Source of the DNA: Promethearchaeota archaeon
GTDB lineage: Archaea > Asgardarchaeota > Lokiarchaeia > Sigynarchaeales > SOKP01
Direction of reading: 5' to 3'
Length of the DNA stretch: 64,000 nucleotides
NCBI GenBank assembly: GCA_019057775.1
Contig: JAHLWT010000259.1
Location: forward strand, 1-64,000
Under the pieces are notes generated by a model that worked only from the letters and a program-made list of their open reading frames with translations, had not been told where the DNA came from and did not search any database. The position numbers and the translations under genes were made by a program. Positions 1 to 8,906 of the stretch are shown piece after piece. The first letter of the stretch is position 1. Each line of letters begins with the position of its first letter.

Positions 1-702
1 GGTTGGATGATACCCAAAAGATATCTTTACTACTGCATCTGTAGTTTGCATCGGCAATTGTGCTTTACCAGGTAGGTAGCGAATATCTTCTGTCTCTACA
101 AGCTTTTCGCATATGATAATCGTTTTCTTAGCGGTTTTTGCCATATCTGCATCCATCCAGACGGCGCCTAAAATATTGCCGTTCCCATTCTCATCTGCAT
201 ATGGTACATGTAAAATAGCGACATCTAAATCGATTTTAGGAAGTGCCATTAATGTTGTGCCAGAACCTAAAGGGTCTTCAAACTGTTTCACATCACTCCT
301 AACTTTAGGGAGATCAGTTCCAATAATACCCCTTAAGGGCATAAAGGGTACTTTTAAATAAGAAGCTCGTAATCCTAATGCTATGGAAGCTTCACTTTCT
401 TCTGATATTTTGATCGAACCAGATTCTACAGCTTTTCTATAATGTGGAGCCATTCCGAAAATTTCCATTCCCACAAAACAACTTCTTACTTCCGAAACAC
501 ACCCTGCGGCTATGAGCATGTCAACCTCGATTCCCCCTACAAATGTACAAATAGTTAAATCCTTTTTATTTTGTCTTATTATTTCCCTACACGCACTTAT
601 GGGTTTTCTCCAAAAAGACAAGCCCCCTAATCCTATAAGATCGCCATCTTGGGCGTAAGTTGAGATTGCTTCTTCTATAGACATGAGTTTATTCTTTACC
701 AT
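1..702 (-). CDS. CoA-transferase family I, subunit A (partial, C-terminus outside window)
   Basis: The reverse strand is open from an ATG at 702 to the window edge, giving 234 codons without a stop. The N-terminus MVKNKLMSIEEAISTYAQDG, followed by a glycine-rich LIGLGGLSFWRKP stretch, matches glutaconate/3-oxoacid CoA-transferase alpha subunits (COG1788), which move CoA between carboxylic acids as a heterodimer. The catalytic glutamate of this family sits on the beta subunit, which would be expected just beyond the left edge. An alternative start is the ATG at 684. The gene is divergent from the HTH/ferredoxin gene at 943. The substrate cannot be read from the sequence; a 4-hydroxybutyrate or other short-chain acid role is inferred from the enzymes downstream. 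Confidence 0.8.
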   Translation of the reverse strand, partial: MVKNKLMSIEEAISTYAQDGDLIGLGGLSFWRKPISACREIIRQNKKDLTICTFVGGIEVDMLIAAGCVSEVRSCFVGMEIFGMAPHYRKAVESGSIKISEESEASIALGLRASYLKVPFMPLRGIIGTDLPKVRSDVKQFEDPLGSGTTLMALPKIDLDVAILHVPYADENGNGNILGAVWMDADMAKTAKKTIIICEKLVETEDIRYLPGKAQLPMQTTDAVVKISFGYHPT

Positions 703-942
703 TTAGAATCGCCGATTTTCTTGTATTACTTTTTTTTTAGGTTCTTTAATGGAGTATATAATTGTTTTTCAAATTAAAACTAATAATATTGTTAAATTAT
801 TTATGTGATTCTCTTCCCATACAAAAAATTACAATTTTTATGTTCACGTAGATGAAATGAGCTTATATCATACTTCGATTAGGTTTATTAGATGATTAAT
901 ATTTAGTATATCTAATAAAGTTAGGATAAAGTGATATTACAT

Positions 943-2097
943 ATGACAATAGAAAACTCACCAATTAATGATCCTTACGAGAATTTAAGACAAAAAATGG
1001 ATAGATGGCCCACCAGGACGCCCAAATCTAAAGGAATAATGAAAATTCTGAGAGAACTCTTTACAGAAGAAGAGGCAGAAATCCTTAGTTACTATAAAAT
1101 GCCATATGTTTGGTCAACACCACAACAAATTACTGAGTTAAGTGGGAAGCCAGAAGAAAAAGTTATTGAAGTGTGTAATTCTCTCGCTGAAAGAGGATTA
1201 TTATTTAAACTAGGAAAATCGCGCAAAAGAGCAAAATTTTCGATCTGGCCAACTATAATAGGGATTTTTGAATTTGTATTTAGTAATGCAAAAATATATT
1301 CCGATGAGAAAATAAAGAGGCTTGCAAGACTTTTTGATAAATACTTAAACAGATTTGTTCTTCCAACAGGGGGATCATCAAACTACCCATTTCCAAGAAT
1401 TTTGCCGTCCAAAACATCAGAAAAAATAATTGAACTTAATGAAGATTTAGGAATAATCTCTCAAAAAATTTTACCGTTTGAGGAAGTCGAGGAACTTATA
1501 AGTCAATATACTGCTTTTGGAGTGATGCCCTGCTCCTGCCGAACTAAAGCGAAATTTCTTGGTTATACTAATAAAATGCCAATAGATGTATGCATGACTT
1601 TTGATATGGGCGCTGAATATTTTATTGAAAATGGTATGGCAAAGAGATTGTCAAAGGAAGAAGCTTTGGAATTGCTGATTAAATGTGAAAAACAAGGGTT
1701 GGTTCATAGCACGCTAAATGCTCAAAAGCCTGAGTTTATTTGTAATTGTGACAAAGAACATTGTGGGATTTTAAAAGGAATGACAAAATTTCATAGACCT
1801 GGTTTTTTTGCCTTCTCTAACTTCCGTGCTAAAATTGATGATACAATAGAATGTAATGAATGTTATCGATGTGTAGATCTATGCCCCACTCATGCCATTT
1901 ATCCCTCTATTGAGGAAGAAGGCAAATATAATCTAGAATTAAAGAGAGATCTTTGTATAGGCTGTGGAATTTGTTCCACAAATTGCTCTGTTAAGAGATT
2001 AGTTCTAGAGAAAGTTGAAAATAAAATTCCCGTGCCCTCAATGAGAGATGCATATACTAAATATGGACAAGAAAGATATCGCAATAAACTCAATTAA
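943..2097 (+). CDS. HTH-containing 4Fe-4S ferredoxin-type protein
   Basis: This protein of about 384 residues has a winged-helix-like segment near residues 60-105 (ITELSGKPEEKVIEVCNSLA), a middle domain with paired cysteines (MPCSCRTKAKF and FICNCDKEHCG), and two C-terminal cysteine clusters. The first is CNECYRCVDLCP and the second CIGCGICSTNC, so two cubane [4Fe-4S] clusters are likely. Proteins with this layout occur in anaerobic archaea and clostridia and are usually annotated as ferredoxins; whether they are redox-sensing regulators or electron carriers is unsettled. The start is either GTG 931 (AGGA five bases upstream) or ATG 943 (GTGA eight bases upstream); I chose the ATG. Its stop overlaps the 3' end of the convergent DUF169 gene by four bases. 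Confidence 0.8.
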   Translation: MTIENSPINDPYENLRQKMDRWPTRTPKSKGIMKILRELFTEEEAEILSYYKMPYVWSTPQQITELSGKPEEKVIEVCNSLAERGLLFKLGKSRKRAKFSIWPTIIGIFEFVFSNAKIYSDEKIKRLARLFDKYLNRFVLPTGGSSNYPFPRILPSKTSEKIIELNEDLGIISQKILPFEEVEELISQYTAFGVMPCSCRTKAKFLGYTNKMPIDVCMTFDMGAEYFIENGMAKRLSKEEALELLIKCEKQGLVHSTLNAQKPEFICNCDKEHCGILKGMTKFHRPGFFAFSNFRAKIDDTIECNECYRCVDLCPTHAIYPSIEEEGKYNLELKRDLCIGCGICSTNCSVKRLVLEKVENKIPVPSMRDAYTKYGQERYRNKLN

Positions 2098-2861
2098 TTT
2101 TTTTTTGTTTTACCTAATTGTTTTTTTAATTTTACAAAATACTCCGGTGTAGATATTTGATAAGGAATCGGATATCTTGTCCCTGCCTTATGAGTTTTCT
2201 CCATTCCATCTATAATTTCATCTATAATGCCAATTGGTATTGATGCTATTAAATCGGAATCATTTGCCTTTCCGTATCGACGGTCACCAAGGCAAGGAAA
2301 AGCTATTTGCAAATCACCTGTAAGCATCGCATTTGATATCGTGTCTGCGCATACACCATCGCAGAAAGTAGTCATTGAAACCCTTCCTCCTCTTTTCCAT
2401 AAATAACCTTGAATTATTCTCATAATTTGAGCAGAATTCCCCCAAATTAAGATTAGATCAGGTTCAAAGTCTATACGCTCCAAAGTTCCGGAAACTATTG
2501 CAGAATATTGATTATAAGGTAATTTGGGTATTGAAGCTGTTGTTTTTTTAGCAGCTTCCTTGGTTTCATTATACCTCCCAATAAAAAAAGAACCTTCCTC
2601 ATAAAGCTTGTATGACTCTTCAAAGCCAATACTAATTCCTGCTAATGGACAGAAGTTATCATCTTTTGTACATCCCATTGTCCACCCATAATATCTAGCA
2701 TAGCTGAATATTTGGCATACTGCTAATTTATGATCTGGCTTTTTTAGAAATTTAATCTTGTTTAAATCTTCCTTGTTTTCCAGTAATTTTACTCCCACCG
2801 GAAAGGTAGCTAACCTTAAATATTTATTCAGTTGATTATTTAAAATCTCATATTTACCCAT
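2094..2861 (-). CDS. DUF169 family protein (COG2043)
   Basis: The protein has the DUF169 pattern: an N-terminal helix leading to FPVGVKLLENKEDL, then cysteines in AVCQIFSYARYYGW and GCTKDDNFCPLAG, and later a TFCDGVCADTIS segment and a CLGDRRYGKA motif. The family is common in anaerobic archaea and bacteria and has no established reaction; the conserved cysteines hint at metal or Fe-S binding. An ATG at 2882 adds seven residues, but the ATG at 2861 has GTGA just upstream and gives the more usual N-terminus. It is convergent with the ferredoxin-type gene. Confidence 0.8.
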   Translation of the reverse strand: MGKYEILNNQLNKYLRLATFPVGVKLLENKEDLNKIKFLKKPDHKLAVCQIFSYARYYGWTMGCTKDDNFCPLAGISIGFEESYKLYEEGSFFIGRYNETKEAAKKTTASIPKLPYNQYSAIVSGTLERIDFEPDLILIWGNSAQIMRIIQGYLWKRGGRVSMTTFCDGVCADTISNAMLTGDLQIAFPCLGDRRYGKANDSDLIASIPIGIIDEIIDGMEKTHKAGTRYPIPYQISTPEYFVKLKKQLGKTKKN

Positions 2862-2942
2862 GAAATCACATCTATTTAGCATTAAAAACTAATTAAATTA
2901 TACAATATTTCAAAATATAATAAATTAATAGATTGAATAAGA

Positions 2943-3485
2943 ATGAGTACAACTAGAAAAAGATTGAAGCATGGATTAGTTCAAGTTTATTTTGGAAGAG
3001 GTAAAGGCAAGACTACTGCTGCAATAGGACAAGGTGTTCGTGCCACGGGACATGGATTTAAAGTCTACATGATTCAATTCATGAAAGGTAATTATAAGTA
3101 TGGGGAAATTGAAGCCATTAAAAATATTCCCAACTTTGAACTAAAGCAGTTTGGTAGCCCCGAACTCATCGCTGAACCGGGAGAATTTGACTTGGAAGAA
3201 GGTCAGAAAGCACTAGCTCATGCTAAAGAAATTATCCTAAGTGATGACTATGATATTGTCATACTTGATGAGATTGGAGTTGCAATATCAATGAATGTTG
3301 TACCCATTGAACCTGTTCTAGAGCTCATACAATTGAAACCAGAAAAAGTTGAATTAATTTTAACAGGCGGACCAAAGATGCATCCAAAAATAAAAGAGAG
3401 AGCTGATCTTCTAACAGAAATGAGAATGATAAAGCATTATTATTCTTCAAAGGGTATCAGTGCTCGATATGGAATTGAATATTAG
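2943..3485 (+). CDS. cobO: cob(I)alamin adenosyltransferase (CobA/BtuR type)
   Basis: The enzyme transfers the 5'-deoxyadenosyl group of ATP to cob(I)alamin, making coenzyme B12. The P-loop is FGRGKGKTTAAIGQG at residues 17-31, followed by YMIQFMKGNYKYGE and the acidic VILDEIG strand. The C-terminus GISARYGIEY is typical of the family, and 180 residues is its usual length. The gene stands alone between the DUF169 gene and a transporter. Because adenosylcobalamin serves mutases such as methylmalonyl-CoA mutase, it fits a genome that handles C4 CoA esters, although no mutase is present here. Confidence 0.9.
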   Translation: MSTTRKRLKHGLVQVYFGRGKGKTTAAIGQGVRATGHGFKVYMIQFMKGNYKYGEIEAIKNIPNFELKQFGSPELIAEPGEFDLEEGQKALAHAKEIILSDDYDIVILDEIGVAISMNVVPIEPVLELIQLKPEKVELILTGGPKMHPKIKERADLLTEMRMIKHYYSSKGISARYGIEY

Positions 3486-3543
3486 AGATTCTTGAATAAA
3501 TACAAATACGTGAAATTTCAATGTTCTGTAGATTAATAAAATC

Positions 3544-4776
3544 ATGAAAAACGATGATAATTCTGAGCCATTTAGAAAATTAAAACTCAGAAATCTGTGG
3601 ACTTTATTCTTTTGTAACTTACTTTACGGTTTAGGATCAGGGATGTTTAACGTAATTTATCAACCTTACGTTCTAAATCTCACAAATTCTATTTTACTTA
3701 CAGGGTTGATCGTTACGATTGGTGGTATAGTACAATTTTTACCACTTCCCTTTATAGGTAAACTTTCAGATAGATATGGACGTAAAAAAGTAATTCTAGG
3801 CGGTATGGTCTTGTATGTTTTAGGATTATTATTTTTAATCTCCGCAAATTCAAGCACTTTACAATTTCTTGTTATTGGAATAGTATTATACTTTGCTGGA
3901 GTTGCGATGCACACTTTTAACATCAATATTTCTGTTTCTGAAAATAGTGATAAATCCATGGGTCTGATGTATGGGTTTATGCTTTTTTCTTATTTTGGAG
4001 GAACTATATTTGGTTCTTTTTTTGTTTTGATAGGAAAATCTCTTGATACTCGTTTTTTCTTTCAAGTATATATCGTTATATTAATAATTGAAGGGATTAT
4101 TATCACTTTTTTTATATCCGAAAAATTTAAGCCTAAATTAAAACCTCAATTTTCTACAGAAAATTCTAAGAAGACAAGTCCTAGTCTTTGGCAGAAAATC
4201 ATAAAAACCCAAAAAAGTAAAGCTGTTTTAATTTTCCTCACAATAGATCTATTTATTTATAATATTGGCCTTTCAATTTATAGCGGAGGTTTAACAGATT
4301 TTTATCATATCACTCGAGAAGAACTTGCTTCGATTACGATTGTATTTAACATTTCTAATATGTTATTTCAAATCCCTGGAGGACATTTAGCAGATAAGAT
4401 CGGAAAAAAAAAATCTCTCATTTGGAGTCAGTATTTTGGTTTAAGTTTTTTTGCCATTAATATTATAGCATTCTTTATTTGGGCTGGAGGTTTTGAAGCA
4501 TTTTTATTACCCGCTTTAATCATAAGCCATATTCCATTTGCAATGAGTGTGTGTACATTCATTCCTTCTGAGCAGATTTCTTTAACAGATTTAGATGAAA
4601 CTAGAAAAGCTGAATCATATGGGATTGTTGGATTTATAAGAGGTCTTGGTTTTATTCCAACAGGGTATATTGGGGGATTTCTTATGGAAAATGTTCATTA
4701 CTTAGCTCCTCTTATTCTTTCATTCACTCTAATTTTTCTTGAAATCTGGTATTTATTTAAATATTTTCAAGACTAA
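3544..4776 (+). CDS. MFS transporter
   Basis: The protein has about twelve hydrophobic segments and 410 residues, standard for the major facilitator superfamily. Motif A is present in the first half (GKLSDRYGRKKVILGG, residues 72-87) and repeated in the second half (GHLADKIGKKKSL), which supports the two-fold 6+6 arrangement. The N-terminus is cytosolic and charged. The substrate cannot be deduced. It is close to but separate from cobO, with 58 bases between them. Confidence 0.85.
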   Translation: MKNDDNSEPFRKLKLRNLWTLFFCNLLYGLGSGMFNVIYQPYVLNLTNSILLTGLIVTIGGIVQFLPLPFIGKLSDRYGRKKVILGGMVLYVLGLLFLISANSSTLQFLVIGIVLYFAGVAMHTFNINISVSENSDKSMGLMYGFMLFSYFGGTIFGSFFVLIGKSLDTRFFFQVYIVILIIEGIIITFFISEKFKPKLKPQFSTENSKKTSPSLWQKIIKTQKSKAVLIFLTIDLFIYNIGLSIYSGGLTDFYHITREELASITIVFNISNMLFQIPGGHLADKIGKKKSLIWSQYFGLSFFAINIIAFFIWAGGFEAFLLPALIISHIPFAMSVCTFIPSEQISLTDLDETRKAESYGIVGFIRGLGFIPTGYIGGFLMENVHYLAPLILSFTLIFLEIWYLFKYFQD

Positions 4777-4979
4777 TCTGTTGACAAGTATTTCTCGACA
4801 CCATTAAAATTATAAAATTTATAAAATAGATATTATTAGAAAATAAAAAATATCTATAATTAATTGAAGTATTTAAAATGAGAACAAAAGATCAATTTTT
4901 AAAACTTCTTTAATTAAAATTATACAAATGTAGTTATAGTTAAAAGATTAAACCAAAAAAAACAAAAAATTGATTAGAA

Positions 4980-6533
4980 ATGGTAAGAACAAAAGAACAG
5001 TACATGAAAGATTTAGGTAGAATGAAATCTAACCTTTATTATGATGGCAAAGAAATAGATCGTTTAGACGACCTCCAAATGCCTTGTCTAAACACGATTG
5101 GAACTACATTCGACGCCTTCGACGACCCTGAATACAGAGATTTAATCCAAGTAAAATCTCATCTTACGGGTGAAATTATTAATCGATTTACGCATGTTCA
5201 TCATAGTACTGATGACCTTCATAAAAAGCAAGATATGACACGCAAATTATGTCAAAAAGTTGGTGGATGCATTCAGCGGTGCATGGGTTGCGATGCGACG
5301 AATGCGATATACAATGTTTCATACGAGGCTGATAAACTAAATAATGGAGAATCTCATTACCATGAAAATTTTAAAAAATGGCTGTTAAGATTTCAACAGG
5401 AAGATTTAGTTGCAGCTGGTGCTCAAACTGATGTAAAAGGTGATCGAATTAAACGTCCTGCTGATCAAGCAGATCCTGATATGTATGTCCATGTTGTAGA
5501 AAAGAAGAAAGATGGAATTATAGTCCGTGGCTGTAAACTGCATATCTCGGAGGCTTCCGTTTCTGACGAACTATTAGTTATCCCGACAAGAGCATTAAGA
5601 CCTGAAGATAAAGATTATGCTGTTGCATTCGCAGTACCAGGAGATTATGAGGGAGTTACTCAAGTGGTTACTATTCATAATTTACGTGATAGAGAACATT
5701 TTCCACGTGGTTTTACACCAGGAGCTACGGATTCGTATATAATTTTTGACGATGTGTTTGTACCCTGGGAAAGAGTCTTTTTATGCGGTGAATACCAGCA
5801 TGGGGGTGTCCTTGCATTATTATTTGGTCTCTTTCACCGGCATAGTTACTCGGGATGCAAACCAGCAATTGGGGATATAACGACGGGAACAGCTGCTTTG
5901 GCTGCAGAATATAACAATATTGCAAAGGCATCACACGTAAGGCATAAATTAGCCGAATTAATCTTAGTTACAGAACTTGGCTATGCTGCGGGATACACTG
6001 CTTCTGATTTAGGAAAACCAGAAGTATACATGCCTGGTATGGGTTTTGTACCATATGGTCCAGGAAGTTATATTCCGAACTCAATTTATTGCAATGTTGG
6101 AAGGTGTTTGAGTGGAGAAGCTGTATACCGTGAAGCTGAGATTATAACGGATATTTGTGGTGGTATTCCCGCTACATTTCCACACGAAAGGGATTTTGTT
6201 AATCCCAAATTGAAAGATAAACTCTATAAATATATTACTCGAAACCCAAAGATTGCGCCTGAAAATGCTGCACAATTATGGCGGTATATTGGAGATGTAG
6301 CTTGTTCTGCAACTGGAGGAATTCATCTCTATGGAAGCTACCATGGAGGTGGGAGCCCAGTTATGGAAGAAATAGCTATTACAACCCAATATGACATTGA
6401 AGCTCGAAAAACCATGGTAAAAAAAATTGCTGGAATTGACGATAAGTTAAACAAAAAAAGGTTAGAAATCAAACATGCAAATTCCTCTAAGATGATGGTA
6501 CATCATTTAGATGAAGTTGTTTCAAAAAAATAG
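4980..6533 (+). CDS. abfD: 4-hydroxybutyryl-CoA dehydratase (vinylacetyl-CoA isomerase)
   Basis: The enzyme converts 4-hydroxybutyryl-CoA to crotonyl-CoA by a radical mechanism using FAD and a [4Fe-4S] cluster. All four cluster ligands known from the Clostridium aminobutyricum enzyme are visible: C97 and C101 in GGCIQRCMGCDA, and H286 and C293 in FHRHSYSGCK. The tyrosine and lysine around them (Y290, K294) are also kept. The length (517) and the segment NRFTHVHHSTDDLHKK agree with true dehydratases rather than HpaB-type hydroxylases. The enzyme acts either in 4-aminobutyrate fermentation or in a 4-hydroxybutyrate carbon-fixation cycle. A T-rich tract directly follows the stop. Confidence 0.95.
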   Translation: MVRTKEQYMKDLGRMKSNLYYDGKEIDRLDDLQMPCLNTIGTTFDAFDDPEYRDLIQVKSHLTGEIINRFTHVHHSTDDLHKKQDMTRKLCQKVGGCIQRCMGCDATNAIYNVSYEADKLNNGESHYHENFKKWLLRFQQEDLVAAGAQTDVKGDRIKRPADQADPDMYVHVVEKKKDGIIVRGCKLHISEASVSDELLVIPTRALRPEDKDYAVAFAVPGDYEGVTQVVTIHNLRDREHFPRGFTPGATDSYIIFDDVFVPWERVFLCGEYQHGGVLALLFGLFHRHSYSGCKPAIGDITTGTAALAAEYNNIAKASHVRHKLAELILVTELGYAAGYTASDLGKPEVYMPGMGFVPYGPGSYIPNSIYCNVGRCLSGEAVYREAEIITDICGGIPATFPHERDFVNPKLKDKLYKYITRNPKIAPENAAQLWRYIGDVACSATGGIHLYGSYHGGGSPVMEEIAITTQYDIEARKTMVKKIAGIDDKLNKKRLEIKHANSSKMMVHHLDEVVSKK

Positions 6534-6535
6534 GT

Positions 6536-6570
6536 TAAAACAAAATTAAATTTTTTTTCTCTTTTTTAAA
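6536..6570 (+). terminator. T-rich transcription end after abfD
   Basis: A run of T interrupted by a few C and A bases starts three bases after the abfD stop codon. Archaeal RNA polymerase terminates at such oligo-T stretches on the non-template strand. No strong hairpin is seen, so the assignment rests on composition and position only. Confidence 0.35.
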
Positions 6571-6698
6571 TTAAATTAGTAACTCTTTATTTTTTATTAT
6601 TATTTCTTTTTAATTCCTTTTCAGATTAATATTATAACACATCGATTATTAATCAAGAAATTTACAATAAAAAAAAGTTCGAGAGTTCATATGTTTCA

Positions 6699-6920
6699 TT
6701 AATATAAACGTGGAATAATCTCATCGAAATGATTATCAAAAGATAAGACTGCTCTAGAATTGACCAATTTACTTAATAATATTAAAGAGGCATCCACATA
6801 ACTTAATAACCGTTCAGGGGTCGCATATTTTTTTAATACTTTTCTACTCTACAAATATTAATTGAATACATCTTGAAATAAATGGTATTGAATCTTTCTC
6901 TCTGACTTTCCATGACAATT
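6699..6920 (-). pseudogene. PIN-domain (VapC-like) toxin relic
   Basis: Reading leftwards, frame 6851-6699 encodes KKYATPERLLSYVDASLILL and then LSFDNHFDEIIPRLY before a TAA. This is the C-terminal half of a PIN domain, with the conserved YVD and (T/S)FD.HF aspartates. An in-frame TAG lies at 6849-6851. Upstream, a second frame carries SIPFISRCIQLIFVE, resembling the preceding PIN strand but ending in another stop. The N-terminal catalytic aspartate and a start codon are absent. The fragment therefore looks like a frameshifted, truncated PIN ribonuclease gene. No antitoxin partner is recognisable beside it. Confidence 0.5.
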
Positions 6921-7033
6921 ATCAAACTCTGGACTTAAAAAACTTGCATTGAAATGATAACACATTTAATTTTACAAAAATTCAATTCCTTGATTTTAAA
7001 ATTATATTAAATAAAAGAAAATATGGTGAAATT

Positions 7034-8293
7034 ATGGGTAAATTAGCAAAACGAGTTGCAATCGTTGGAGCTGGGATGTCCAAATTCGGGCGCAACTTTC
7101 CACTTAAGCGTAATCCTGATATGTGGGTTGATGCGTGGATTGATGCTGTGAAGAAAACTGATAATGGAATTGAACCTAAGGATGTAGATGCATGTTATAT
7201 CGGTAACTACTCCTCAGATTTATTTAATCACCAAGGACATCTAGCACCTCAGATGGCAAATTTAGTAGGATTATCACCTAAGCCCGCTTCTAGGTTTGAA
7301 GGCGCATGTGCCAGTAGTGGAATTGCTCTTCGTCAAGGTATTTTGGGTATTGCTTCAGGTATACATGATGTTATAGCTGTTGGTGGTGTAGAATGCATGA
7401 ATGAAGTATCCACTACCTTAGTAACCGACACGCTAGCAACAGCATCAGATAATTTATTTGAATATCCTGCTGGAGCGACATTTCCTGGTTTATATGCAGC
7501 AGTTGCTTCAGCACACTTCCATAAATACGGAACCACTCATGATGATTTAAAGCGAATTGCGATCAAAAATCATGAAAATGGATCTCAAAATCCTTTTGCT
7601 CAAATGCAGCAATCCCTGAAAGATATCATGGCGGGAAAGATCAAAAGAATAGAGTCTCAAGGAAGGGATTTACCAAATTGGGGAGATGAGATGGATTTTC
7701 TAAATAGCTCATCAAATCCCATGATAGCCTCTCCTTTAAGGTTATTTGATTGTTCTCTGGTCACGGATGGAGCTGCTTGCGTATTTTTAGCATCAGAAGA
7801 AGTTGCTAAAGACTTTACAGATACGCCAATATGGATAACTGGAACTGGACAAGGAAGCGCAGCACTTTCCTTACATGATAGAGATGAAATTACGGGATTT
7901 ATCGCATCAAAAGAAGCTGCTCAACAGGCTTATAAAATGGCTGGATTAAAACCAAGTGATATTCAGATAGCAGAAGTTCATGATTGCTTTACAATAGCTG
8001 AATTGATTGCATTAGAAGATCTAGGCTTTTACGAACCGGGTAAAGCTGCAATAGCTATCCAGAATGGAGAGACAAAAAGAGACGGTATAAGACCAATTAA
8101 CACTTCTGGAGGCTTAAAATCGAAAGGTCATCCAGTTGGAGCAACAGGTGCAGCTATGGCAGTTGAGATTTTTAAACAAATGCGTGGTATAGCTGAGCGG
8201 GACAGACAAGTAAAATTTGATGTTGAAAAAGCTCTAGCTCATAATCTGGGAGGTTCTGGAGCTACATGTGTGGTTACCATCTTTGAAAAATAA
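7034..8293 (+). CDS. archaeal thiolase (acetyl-CoA C-acetyltransferase family)
   Basis: This is a thiolase of the archaeal SCP2-like type, which condenses or cleaves acyl-CoA and acetyl-CoA. The nucleophilic cysteine is C92 in EGACASSGIA. The catalytic histidines are H316 in EVHDCFTIAE and H366 in KGHPVGATGA. The length (419) is normal. The start is supported by GGTGA four bases upstream. The next gene encodes a DUF35 zinc-ribbon/OB protein 15 bases away, the usual partner that forms a complex with archaeal thiolases. In this context it would cleave acetoacetyl-CoA to two acetyl-CoA, or serve the first step of the mevalonate pathway. Confidence 0.9.
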   Translation: MGKLAKRVAIVGAGMSKFGRNFPLKRNPDMWVDAWIDAVKKTDNGIEPKDVDACYIGNYSSDLFNHQGHLAPQMANLVGLSPKPASRFEGACASSGIALRQGILGIASGIHDVIAVGGVECMNEVSTTLVTDTLATASDNLFEYPAGATFPGLYAAVASAHFHKYGTTHDDLKRIAIKNHENGSQNPFAQMQQSLKDIMAGKIKRIESQGRDLPNWGDEMDFLNSSSNPMIASPLRLFDCSLVTDGAACVFLASEEVAKDFTDTPIWITGTGQGSAALSLHDRDEITGFIASKEAAQQAYKMAGLKPSDIQIAEVHDCFTIAELIALEDLGFYEPGKAAIAIQNGETKRDGIRPINTSGGLKSKGHPVGATGAAMAVEIFKQMRGIAERDRQVKFDVEKALAHNLGGSGATCVVTIFEK

Positions 8294-8298
8294 AATCT

Positions 8299-8303
8299 GG
8301 TGA
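8299..8303 (+). promoter_or_regulatory. ribosome-binding site that decides the start of the DUF35 gene
   Basis: GGTGA lies five bases before ATG 8309. The in-frame GTG at 8300 is part of this site, so the ATG at 8309 is the better start, giving MSEEKEMTIQ as N-terminus. Confidence 0.6.
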
Positions 8304-8308
8304 TTGAA

Positions 8309-8731
8309 ATGTCTGAAGAAAAAGAAATGACAATACAAAATTATTTAGAATATGTTAATAGCAAGAAATTAATGGGTTCAAAATGCAAAAAATGTGGTGT
8401 AGTAGATGTTCCTCCTCGAAAATTATGTATAAAATGCAACTCAACGGATATGGAATGGATTGAAGTGTCTGGCAAAGGAAAAATCGCTGCTTTTTCTTGT
8501 ATTGGTGTGGGAACTACATTTATGGTAAATAAAGGTTATTCTATGAAAAAACCCTACTGCTTTTCAGTCATAAAACTTGAAGAAGGACCGATGATTTCTG
8601 GACAATTAATTGGTGTAGACGAATCCAAACCGGAATCTATTAAAATTGAGACTCCTGTAAAACTCACATTTATAGAGACTGAATTGAAAGGGGAAGAAAC
8701 AAGAGTAGATCTTGGTTTTGAGCCTTATTAA
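8309..8731 (+). CDS. DUF35 OB-fold/zinc-ribbon protein, thiolase partner
   Basis: The N-terminal half is a rubredoxin-like zinc ribbon with the cysteine pairs CKKCG and CIKCN. The C-terminal half is an OB fold (GKGKIAAFSCIGVG onward). In archaea these small proteins bind thiolase and HMG-CoA synthase and act as CoA-binding scaffolds that channel acetoacetyl-CoA. The 140-residue length and the position immediately behind the thiolase support the same role here and indicate co-transcription. Confidence 0.88.
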   Translation: MSEEKEMTIQNYLEYVNSKKLMGSKCKKCGVVDVPPRKLCIKCNSTDMEWIEVSGKGKIAAFSCIGVGTTFMVNKGYSMKKPYCFSVIKLEEGPMISGQLIGVDESKPESIKIETPVKLTFIETELKGEETRVDLGFEPY

Positions 8732-8906
8732 AATTTAAAATATATTTCTTATTTTTATTTTTCATATTTTCCGCTTACTTATTGAAATTGGTCTTACCAA
8801 ATTCCCGATTTTAAATTACGTCCGTAAATAGTATTTTAGCGAAAAAATATATATATTCAATTATTCATAATTTCATTATTTTTCTTAAGAAAAGAGGATT
8901 ATAGAT

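Larger units (their letters stand above)
6534..7033. other. 500-base intergenic region before the thiolase gene
   Basis: Apart from the T-rich end of abfD and the PIN relic, this stretch is AT-rich non-coding DNA. The last part should contain the thiolase promoter; the A/T run around 7000-7017 is a possible TATA region, and a GGTGA ribosome-binding site lies at 7025-7029. Confidence 0.5.

Noticed and set aside
113..361. 82-residue plus-strand frame at the left edge
   Set aside because: It is antisense to the CoA-transferase subunit, whose reading frame is uninterrupted over the whole stretch and matches a known family.
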